Source: Dipylidium caninum (lineage: Eukaryota > Platyhelminthes > Cestoda > Cyclophyllidea > Dipylidiidae). Taken from it: DNA of 64,000 nucleotides. The position numbers and the translations under genes were made by a program. Positions 25,101 to 35,200 of this stretch are shown piece by piece (the stretch's first letter is position 1; each line of letters begins with the position of its first letter). Location: the NCBI GenBank assembly GCA_017562135.1, contig QEYB01001157.1, forward strand, positions 264,568 to 328,567, written 5' to 3'. The notes below the pieces were generated by a model, which was not told the origin of the DNA, searched no databases, and worked only from the letters and a program-made list of their open reading frames with translations.

Positions 25101-26091
25101 AAAGTCAAATCTTAAGAAACTCCTAAGATAAGGTTTTTAACTCCTAGTCCGAATACTAGAATGCGGAATTGAAAAAAGGAGGAGTTTGGGTATGTTCCGA
25201 TAAGGACCAACGAAGGCGAAGAACACCGTACCTAAGGCGTGACAGAAAACCCACTGATATTTAAGACAATTCACTTTGACAGTGAATGCAACGTAATAAT
25301 GGAACGTGCAGAGACATGAGGTACTTAAATTAGACAAGTAGAATGGAATGAGAAAAAAGACGGCCTGTACGAAATAAATTGTAGAGTGGGGTGCAAATGC
25401 TGATGACAAGAAATGCGGGCCAAGTCACCTTCCTTCTGTTGCGCCATATTTCTTTCCGCTCTCTCACGTTTTCTACGAATTATTCGGAGAATTGCCATAT
25501 CCCGCTCCAAATCAGCTTGCGATTTGGGCGTCGCCCTGTAAGGGGTAGAGAAAAACTCGGAATGTCAACCTGCCCAATGGATTTGAAAAGCCAGAAGCTA
25601 TAACTCGTCGCAATTATGGATGAAGTATAAAAATATCAATTTGGAAAAATGATAAGCCTTATAAACGCCACTTAGAATATAAAGCAGAAAACTAGAACAA
25701 AAGTTTTATAATTGACATATACCTAATGGCCAAAAAATGCATGATTAACTCATTAACTGCTTGCCCACAGAGCTTTTACAACGATGTAATTTAACAGGGG
25801 TAGAAGGGGGGTCACAAAACCAATTATTCGCACTTGAGCAATGAATAGGGTCGAGCAATCATAACGGTTAGTCAAACTTTTCAAGTCAAGTTAACCAAAG
25901 AACTTTATTCACCGATTCCGTGGCTCACGTTGGGCTGCATTACCATCCCGGTTGGGATTGTGAACCTCGATCAAGTGGGAAACACCATTGGGTCTGGAGG
26001 CTTTCTCATTCTCCTCTTCGTCATCATCACTGCTTGTACCAACATAATTATAGTCCTTGGGAGAGGTGAAATCGACAGCTTCGACTTCGGG
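22160..26091 (-). CDS. PDAP1: PDAP1-like (28 kDa heat- and acid-stable phosphoprotein) gene, incomplete
   Basis: Three exons are supported on minus. 26091-25929 encodes an acidic SSDDDEEENEKAS stretch followed by NGVSHLIEVHNPNRDGNAAQ, matching the conserved ...GLI-IENPNR... block. 25535-25429 encodes KSQADLERDMAILRIIRRKR followed by ERAERNMAQQKE, matching the ...ADLARLAIIRKQREEAA... block. 22365-22160 is terminal: an alanine/arginine helix, then GKGGRKPGAKVGKQ and a P/S tail. Exons two and three join in phase 1 across a 3.06-kb AT-rich intron. The first leaves phase 1 and the second needs two preceding bases, so at least one exon is missing. The missing part should carry the ERE-rich KERYMKLHLAGKT-type block, and I cannot find it in the 393-nt gap. 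The N-terminal exon is also not located. PDAP1 is a small, charged, mostly disordered phosphoprotein named for PDGF binding. Family assignment rests on two short blocks. Confidence 0.72.
22366..25428 (-). other. Large AT-rich intron of the PDAP1-like gene
   Basis: About 3.06 kb between GTGACT donor and CCTGTCCTCTAG acceptor, much longer than typical introns in this window and increasingly A-rich on + from 24,400 to 25,120. A minus-strand open frame of 141 codons ends just before the acceptor but matches nothing I recognise. The A-rich part could be an old decayed element, but no terminal repeats, target-site duplication or reverse-transcriptase motif can be pointed to. Confidence 0.5.
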
Positions 26092-29000
26092 CTGAACACA
26101 GAAAACACAATTGCTACTCAAACGCACTGTAGTGGAAATATCATGGGGTAGAGATCAGAAATGCAGTATCACAATCGATTAGCAAAAGCCTCGAAAAACG
26201 TTGAGCATCTCGATGATACTACTATATAACTCAGATATGGTGCGGATAAAGTAAAAAAGATAAATGCACTTACCAGTAACCAAAAAAAGCAGAAAGGAAA
26301 TGAGTAAAATTTAAAGAAAGATATTCACGACTCTTGCTCATCACACGTTCCTACCTACAAGTGATGGGGCGGCAAACAGTGTTAGATGACTAAAAGAGGT
26401 TTTATACAGTGTAGAGGGTCCCCATTGAACACCGAATGAGAAGTATACGATGCTAATGCGAATAAAGCTACATTCATGGTATTTTCATTAAATAAACATG
26501 AAGAGTTAGGGAGACACGATTGACATTAAATGCGGATTGCATGATCTGGGATCTTTACGATACACAAAGTGAGGGAGGATTTCCCGTGAAGCCAAACCCA
26601 AATAGCCAAGTATTAGTTGAAAGAACCTAGTGTAAGGTTGTTTCAAAGAAATAGTGAACGTACCCAGCAAAATACTCAATTTATAAAAGGGGTAAAACCT
26701 ATTCGTAACACTCGACATCATTATTAGATACGAGAATTTGAATTGATTACGCGTAAAAAGCATGTTTATTTTCTGAAATCCACAGTAAAGTAGATCAACG
26801 TAAAAGCCCACAAAGGACGTACACAAATAGACAACTATAAAAAGCAAATAACAAGGAGGGATATCTGGGGAAATCGAAGCATACTGAAACGGAAACGAAT
26901 ACCACCAGTTATTTATCCCTTCCAAATTTGTACACAGAAGAAATTTTAGGGCTGATTCACATTGATGGCGACTTGCAGATACTTATCTAAACCCATTAAG
27001 TGGAATTTTAATGGCGCAAAAAGAGGAGAGATTAAGGGTTGGGCACTCCTCGACACTTTTAGAGAAACAAAGCTGTGTTGAGGTAGTGCGGTTAGTGAAT
27101 ATAGGTTTAAAAGTAGGATTGACAAACAAGTTTAACTTTGGAAACCCGAATTAGGTTCTGAAAATTCAACCGATTGCAATTCCGATGGGAATTTGGGATT
27201 GGCAATAAGAAGGTCATAAAGAGAAATACATATAAACTGTCCGCACTTCAAGTTTCCAAAGGACCGCCTCTGGAACGGTGAACGAATGGCCGCCACCGCG
27301 TTGTGGTTTCCTTCCTAATGCAATAACAGCACAAAATATGAAGGAATTTTAGTAAAATTGCATTGTGCGACGATTAGGCTGAAATGATTTATCGGTATGA
27401 CTAATTACTTGATTGATTAAACAGAGGGAGCACTCACGCGACATGACGTAACCGAAGCACTGGAAGTTGTACACGCCTGGAATGGCGTGCTTAAATCAGC
27501 CGGCAATTTGCCGGCTTAAACACGACATCCAGTAGCCATATTAGGCAATTAATTATCATATATTCAGTGGTTTATGTGCACTCACTTCAACAGAACCAAA
27601 ATTACTTATCTTTAAAAGTGCGATGAAAATTTTTGAAGCCGCGATTGGGGTTACAATACTTGAACTCCCAAAATCCTTACCTTACTCCCAGAAAGCATCA
27701 TAACTAATTATAGTAGTATTCGCGTTCCAGATCTTTTAGTGAACGGAAGTGTCGCTTCATGCACGGAGTTTATGTATCGAGTTTTTTTATCTATACACCA
27801 TGTACTAAATTTTTACAGACCCTGATATCTTTAGTAAACCGTTTATCAATAATCATCACTCGGTTGATTTTACAACCCTTACGTGCACAGCATGCAAATT
27901 TAGAGTAATATTTAGCTCAAAATGTCGTATAAACGCCAATTTTTTTAAGATAGTTTTAGAGGTTCTCCATCCCTGCATTTGTATTTTTCTATCAAAATCA
28001 AAACATTTTAGTTGGGGAGATAATTAACAACAATGAGTCCATGTACACCGATAAGTGTAATGATTTGTCTCCGCGTGCTTCCTTCATTTAGAGCCTTCAG
28101 ACGTTGTACAAAACATAACTTCCCCTACCACTTTTATGCTTGAAGATTGTCTTTTAGTCCTATGATTAAACATAGGGCGTTAAAAGCGTTTCTGATACTA
28201 ATACAGAATTTTGCTCATGCTGGACTCTAAAATATTTGGCTGCATGATGAGTGAAAGCAAATCCTCACCACTTCCTGCCTTGTGGTGGGTTTCCCGTTAG
28301 ACCTTACATCATTCTATACTAAGGTGCGCTCTCTCAGTAAACAGACGTAATTGCTAACGGAACTGTCATATTTCCGGTCCATTCAAATTTTCATTTCATG
28401 CTATTTTGGAGATAACGTTGAGGTTGTGTTTAAATGTATTTGCTATCAGAATCAAAATGCCTTAAAAAACAACGGAATGATCACATTCTGCTAAACACAT
28501 TAAAGAGCCCAGAGGATTTTACTCTCTAAACAAACCTGCATTGTACATGTTAGGGGACTTTGTGGCTGCTTTTCCTTGTTAGTTCAAGAGAAAAACATCT
28601 TCACTCAAACGTAAGGCCTTTACGCTGTATCGAGAATGAAATTGTCACGACGGTGTTCCTGTGTGCTGGAGGTCCTTTCTCGTTCCACTTCGTATTCAAA
28701 CCGTGGAACGATGACAAGCCACTGACGTCCGTGGAATCGAAGAGTGTCTGTGGATTGGCCCCAGTGTCGTCAGCTCGTCAATTACCGTTGATTTTCAGTG
28801 CCTCTCTTGTCAAACAATCGAGGTTTCACCCCTTCCCTTCGCCGTGTTTAGGCTTTGTTTCTTGGCAACGAAATTGGCTTTTTTTTCTCAAAAGGGGTTG
28901 TTTATCGTGGCCACCAATGTAGCTAGTCTCCTCTTCTTCTTTTTCTTGACAGTGAAATGCGCCCCATTCTCCGACCGCGTACATTGTCTTTCCACCGCAG

Positions 29001-29462
29001 TTGCATACGATGGAAGGCGACACTTCACTGTACCGTCTAAGCCAAGTGGAAAATTTCCCCATTTACCCAACGACCTCATCGACTGTGGGCTGAGCGTCCG
29101 TGGAGGTGTTGACCCCACAGACCTGTGGAGGAGAAAAGCGGACAAAAGGTGCTCGTTTTCACGTGGCATCAACTAAAATCTACTGATATTTGCCAAATCG
29201 ACACGCCTGCTGAAGGCGAGTGCAAAGCCGCGTTCCAAGGCGCCAACGGTGACGTGTTGATAAAAATAGACGTGAATTTAATGGGTGGGCAGAGCACCGC
29301 CTCTCACGTCAACCCGCCGACGAGGTGAGGGTGCGAGATTTGCTAACTACCGACGCCCACAACGTCGTGTCAACCGACTCCTCGGTCTCGACACCACGTG
29401 ATATCAAACGGGGTGTTTATCTCCAGAGGCTAAAAGAAGTCCGTTGGGAGGAAAATCACCTT

Positions 29463-29487
29463 CCCCGCCCCGCCCCGCCCCGCCCCC
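29463..29487. repeat. (CCCCG)5 run
   Basis: Five consecutive C4-5 blocks separated by single G on the + strand. The minus strand has five G-runs with one-base loops. It lies in intergenic GC-rich DNA with no gene within 2 kb. Confidence 0.9.
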
Positions 29488-30167
29488 GTCCGGGGTGAGT
29501 TAAGACAATTAGCCGGGGATAATTGGCCTGAGGGGGGAGGCGGCCTTCATCTCACCGCCTCCCCCTTCACATCCTCCCGGCGGACTTGCCGTGCATGGAG
29601 GAAGACGGTGGGGAATTGGCAGGGTGGGGAGGATGTGATTAAAGTCGCCTCGCCTCAGCTCCTCGTGTCGTCGATCGCGATTCTGGCCGAGTTCCGCCTG
29701 GAAACTGTTGACGCGAGACGAGGGACGCGGGAAAGGCCGGCCAAATGACAGTGAGACAGCTCAGAAAGCCTCAAAAGCCTCCTTTTCATTTAAAGTTTAG
29801 TTTCTTTTCTGTGAATTAAACAAAATATTATCGCTCTCATCCATCTACAAACTTTTATAACATAATGTAAATTCTTTTGTTATTAATAATTACTTCTTAT
29901 CAGCACGAGAGCAATTTGTACATCCAAATTTAAGAAATGAATTTTATCTTTTAATGCAAAAAAACTGAATCACTGCTTGTTTGATATCTCCTACACTTTA
30001 TCACAATTTTTTGCCCTTTAAGAAGTCCTATTAAGAGAAAAAAGGAAAAAAGTGGTAGTTGGAGTGAGGGAGGGAGGGCGGAAGGGTTCCTAGTCCGGGG
30101 AATATGATGGACGCAACGGAGTTTGCGAACCCACTTCTGTAATTTCTTTACCCATGGCAGAATAATG

Positions 30168-30350
30168 TCCTTCCTTCCTTCCTTCCTTCCTTCCTTCCTT
30201 CCTTCCTTCCTTCCTTCCTTCCTTCCTTCCTTCCTTCCTTCCTTCCTTCCTTCCTTCCTTCCTTCCTTCCTTCCTTCCTTCCTTCCTTCTTCCTTCCTTC
30301 CTTCCTTCCTTCCTTCCTTCCTTCCTTCCTTCCTTCCTTCCTTCCTTCCT
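30168..30350. repeat. (TTCC/GGAA)n microsatellite
   Basis: A nearly uninterrupted tetranucleotide array of about 180 bases. The single phase slip is near 30288-30291 (TTCTTCC). On the minus strand the array is translatable as a Gly-Arg-Lys-Glu repeat in all frames, which creates a long but meaningless open frame across 29951-30628. Confidence 0.97.
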
Positions 30351-31866
30351 GTCTCTTGAACGTCACCGGTCTCTTTTCTTGCAACTGCTGTCTTCAAATT
30401 ACTCACTTGTTGACCAGACGTCTCCGAAGGGAACTTCTCTTTCGGTTGCAACAGCTCACAATGCAGCTGTCCTCGGCTGGCCCGCCCATTCCCAGTCAAA
30501 TTTGGCTTTGAGATGGAAAGACGAGTCTGTCCGCCTTCCCCCTGAGTCCACTGCCTTCCGATTCTTTCGTGGACGGTCCGCTGGTCATCCCCGGCTATCC
30601 TCCGGTTCAAGCAAGCAGAAATGTGCATTCGACGACTCGATCATCCAACCTCTCCTCAGTTCATTCATGTGCCACACACTTGGCATTTTTTTCACATCAT
30701 TCGTCTCTCTCCAAGGTGGTTCGCTGAAGCGAATCAATCCGCTTTGCTGTCTCCGATGGTGTCGGAGGAGAAACTCGCTCCAACGCGGTCTCTCCACAAC
30801 CCTGGTCGTCGATCAAAGACGGTCGTCCAGAAGGCGGCTCGTCGTCGGGCGGGCCGAAGTCACCTCCTTCAAGTCTTTCTCACCGCCTTCTGCATATCAC
30901 CTCACAAACTGCACTTCTATTAAATTCTAACACTTTTTCCCGGTTGAATTTCGTTTCAAATGGCCACTCTGCCGCTTCACAGTTGGGACTAGCGCAAAAA
31001 AACTCTGTTTTGTCTTTTCTTCCTTTGTTAATTTTTCGCGTCAGTAAGTGTACATTAAGTGAGAGGAGTACAGTGGCCGAACATGTGCCAAATAAACACG
31101 TGCTTAATGTCAAAAAAATTGGTGTCATGGCAACGGACTAATTTTTCGGTAGACCCTGATAGAATGCGAGAAAGAGGGCGCCTTTTTGGGGTTCCCATCA
31201 CTGGTTTAGCAGCCTCATTGGTGAGGTATTTTTACAGTTTTTTTTATCAAGGGGGACTTTAGAGTGTACACGCATCGACTAGGGGCATCTGGGAAGTCGC
31301 CGTCGTCCACACCGCCACCGAGGAATCCGTTGAAAGGACCAGCGGAGCAGGCGGAAGCGTGAGCTACCCTCCGGACGGGACGACTGAACCGAGCGAATAC
31401 GGTGGAGGCGACCGCGCTGAGCCCCACAGAAGACACGAGAGTGGCGAGGGTGCTCCTGCCTCCTCGGTGGCCTTCTAGGCTTTCGTCGGGTTGTCTATCC
31501 GCGCCTGCCTTCCCCCTCTCCCTCCTAAAGCGGTGGCGCGGCCGCAGGGCCTCCGGTTCAGCGCTTCCGGCCGATGTTCTCAGAAGGGAAGGCCAAAAAC
31601 GGCCGGCAGGACGTGAATGCTGACGCCTAAATGCCCCTGGCTAGACGGAAATTTAAGTGTTTTCCTCGCTTTCGCCCTGCCCTCATCCCCGGGGGGTTGA
31701 GCCCTTCCATCGACGCCCTCTCGGTTCTGCCAACGTCGCCACCATCGCCGACAACGCGGACGCAATTTCCTCCAGCAGCCCCGGAGGAAAACTCGCTCCG
31801 CCACGCCGAGCAACGCGGCTCGCATGGCTGCAAGCGGGCAAGAAGTGGGCGCAGCAGTCGTCGCTT

Positions 31867-31872
31867 TTTATT
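31867..31872 (-). promoter_or_regulatory. Candidate polyadenylation signal of the calbindin-type gene
   Basis: AATAAA on minus (TTTATT on +), 416 nt after the TGA. It is the nearest canonical signal I see downstream of that stop. Distance makes this tentative. Confidence 0.3.
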
Positions 31873-32287
31873 ATCCCCCAGTGGCGGCTCTGTGTCTCTC
31901 GCCAAGCCCATTCCCGCCTCTCTGCCCATTGTCTTTGTACCGAAATACCCTCGCCCGCTGTGTGCAACTCTCGGGGGCTGCAGCGCATACAAAATCCGCC
32001 ATTCGGTACATGCGACGTCCGTAGCGAAACGCCCTCCCAACGCAGAACGGGGACGAGCTCTGCCCCCAAACTGCGCGGTGTAGAGGCAAAAGGCGACTCC
32101 CAAGGTGCTGGGAATTACGAATGTGGCCATTCGGCTTTACTCGTCTCCTCGCCGCGCCTTCCCCTTTCCGTCCACTTCTCTGACGTGGAGGAGCAGCGGG
32201 TAAGGCGAGGCGGAGGGGGAGAAATTCGTCCATGGAAGGGGAGTCAGTTGAGGGGGCGGGGCGGGTGGGGCGGGTCGACGAGTCGCC

Positions 32288-35200
32288 TCACTTCTCGGAG
32301 ATTTGGCGTTGCACACGGAGCATCATCTTCAACTCGTCAATGTAAATCTTCCCGTCTTTGTCCGCGTCCCAGTTGGTCAGGAGGGCATCCTTGATGCAGC
32401 GCAAATCCTCGTCGTCGTAGTCCTGTCGACAAAGGAGAGGAAGGAATAAACAGTCGACGTTAAACGTGAAGCGAGAGCTGACGACTTCTTCGATGTGTGC
32501 GATGTTTCCGTCCTTTGACTGGCCAGACGTGAGGCGACTTTTGGAGGTTCGAAGGGGGAAGGACAATCTGAAGACTCGCCATTTGAAGTGCTAAATTTTT
32601 TGCGTGGTGGCTGAACTGCACTTCTTTTTGGCAGCATTGATTTGACAGTCAAATGAAAGTGAAATGGACTGGGTGCGTCAGTAACCGGGACCCCCACAAT
32701 CTCGTCGTGGCGGTGTCGTGACTCTCATGTGACGCGTTCTAGGGCCAAAATAACATGCTGACGCCAACCGTCCATGGCGCGACGGTCTCCGCGTAGCTGA
32801 GACCGAACGACCACCGCATTCCTCCGTTACCGTCCATCCAGACTGGACTGACGCAGTGTGTCTCGTCTAATTCCCAACTCCACTCTCCTACTCTACGGTG
32901 AATGATCCTCGTAGCGGTGCTTACTACTCATTCGATTTAAGCGTCTGTCTGCAAGAGGAGAAGCGAAAACGTCGGCCAGATGAGGAATGGACAGCTGTGT
33001 GGCGGAGATAAATCAACGTCATCTTGGTTTTTGTCTTTACAAGAACCGGTCAAAATCCACGCCGCCTCTATTTCGTTTTAGGGGTCAAAACAGTCTTGAA
33101 AATCCTCACTCTCCCACGAAAAACTCGACCGAAAGGAGGTTGAATGTTTAGAATCGTGGGCGGTTGTTGGACGAGGAAACGTTTACCTCCCGAGAATTCT
33201 ACCAAGTCGAGGCTTATGTACTCCGAAGAGAGGCGTCGGGCCTCTGCCAAAGGAATTACTCAATAAGACGAGCATTATTTTACCGTCCATCATCACTTTT
33301 TTCGGTTGTAAGAGTTGAAACGGAAGGGAAGAAAGACGGCTATTTTGCCTAGAAGTTGTATTTTAGTTCACTCGAGCTTCAAATGGGAAAAAAATTTTCG
33401 TAATGGGAGACGAGGCCTCGTCGTAGACGAGCGGAGGAAAGCGGTCGTCGACGGAGTTAATGCTCCGTCGGGAGCGGAGGACGAGGCTCAACACTTTGAT
33501 TCCAACCAAAGAATCACACTGAAACAACTAAACTTACTCCTCTACCTCCAAACACCATCACAGTGAATGCTTGTTTATTTTTCAGCGGGCGAGGGAGGCA
33601 GTGGGCGGCTCGCAGTTGGCGGCTGAAGGTCTCTTTCCAACTTGTCAATTACATTTTTGGGCAGAGAGTCAATGGACTGTCAAAAGACGACCTTGAAGCT
33701 GTTTCGCGATGGAAATGGGCCGAAGGGAGTGTCCCAAGGCCCGGAGTTTCGGCACCGAGGCTGCTGAAGGCGCAGAGCCCACGAGCAATAAATTACTTTT
33801 ACTGCACGCAAGTGGGGAGGCAATTTTAAGGCCTACTTGAATGTCACGCCTGTTTAAGCTGCAGCGCAGCGATTTTACGGGGGAAAAATGCTCAGCACTG
33901 CAGAAGTCTTTCTCACCGACTCCGCGTCAAATCTGCACGCAGTGGAGTGAGTCCTTAACGCCCACATCGCATGGAAGCGTCAGAAGGGGAGGAAATCCTC
34001 GTGGAAGTGCTCCGATGGGCGGCCGAACTACGAGTCTTAGTGGCTTTCGACAGGTGGAAGTCACAATTGCGCCGATATGGAGTCTACTTAAATGAGAATT
34101 TAAGTAGTTTAAGTCAAGAGAGTGATTTTTCTCCCTACGTGAAGATAATCGTTTGGCCGCTGAAGTCACGGGACTTTGCAATTGAGAGGAAAGGACGCAA
34201 AACCTCAGTGGGACCGGACTGACCGTAGAGCGAACAGCACTTTGGGGTGGGTGTCGACCGCAGACGTCGCACAGAGTGCCTCGGGCCTCTCGCACTGGAA
34301 GCCGGTCAACCTGCTGCCGTGATATTCAACGCGACAAGCTTGCACTGTTGTCGACTACTTCGTCCTCATTTATTTCCACACGCAGAGTGTTACCGCCATG
34401 AAAAGCCAGTTTTTTTAATGGGGAAAGTTATTCTCGCTCGCTCAACTCCTCCTTCTCCTCATGTCCTCGCACGAATGGGAGTTGGTGTTCCTGCCTTATA
34501 TCATCAGAACGCTTAATTAAGCTTTAAATTATCAGCCAGGAGGACCAGGCCGGTGGAGCGCGGGAGAGGGGCGGTAGAAAGGAAGGAAGGAAGGGCATGA
34601 GGGGAGAACAAGGACGGAAGTGACTTCCACCGTCGACAGAACGAAATAAATGAACAGCGTTAGTCTTAGTCGGTTAAGTTATCTCCGTACCAATGACGGC
34701 AATCTTCACCTCTTCGTTCTGCGCTGCTAAAATTTTGTCATTCTGCTCGCTTAACCTGTGACTTTTGTCTGATTGCCTGCCCAGGTTTGTGTGTGTGTGT
34801 GTAGAGAATTGCCTGAGAACGGATAAATCTTGTAATTAAGGCTCTCATGTGAACGGGAGGCCAATTAAGGCACCGCTAACTTTTTTACCTAATTGAGCAG
34901 GGAAAATAAATTCCTTTGACGCGCCTCTCCTCTTGCTTGAGGAGGATTTGACCTAAGACGCCCACCAGTCCAGGCAACGGGGTGATGTGGTTCCGTGGAC
35001 GTGGCCGGAGCTCCCGCATTTTCGTCTCTCCCACTCGTATCGATGGGAACCCCCCCGTGGGCCATTTAGGGGGCAAAAATCCCAGTGGAATTAGACTGGG
35101 AGAGCATAAAATGTGCACGGTGGAACACGTCTGACACCCGCCGCCCTCGCGGGAAACAGTTTTAGCGTCCTGTCTTGGTGACGGCGTCGAAGGGGTGGCA

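Larger units (their letters stand above)
26092..32287. other. Intergenic region, AT-rich then GC-rich
   Basis: 26,100-29,000 is AT-rich and gene-poor. A minus-strand ATG followed directly by a consensus donor (ATGTCGC|GTGAGT near 27438-27451) could be a first exon of the PDAP1-like gene, but no connecting exon was found. A short hairpin lies at about 27498-27517, a five-unit CCCCG run at 29463-29487, and a long TTCC array at 30168-30350. 31,300-32,250 is GC-rich with long chance open frames. A minus-strand AATAAA at 31867-31872 may end the calbindin transcript. Confidence 0.5.

Noticed and set aside
24400..25120. A-rich stretch suspected to be a dead retrotransposon
   Set aside because: No conserved motif, poly-A tail with duplication, or terminal repeat visible.
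25906..25911. Minus-strand AATAAA just after an in-frame TGA of the PDAP1-like exon
   Set aside because: A strong GTGAGC donor at 25928 and the conserved downstream block argue that the exon is spliced, not terminal. Cannot be fully excluded.
29951..30628. 225-codon minus-strand frame containing GRKEGRKE repeats
   Set aside because: Produced by the TTCC microsatellite, which is open in every frame. The flanks show no domain.
31657..32394. 245-codon plus-strand frame
   Set aside because: Runs antisense over the last calbindin exon and has no domain or codon-like conservation.
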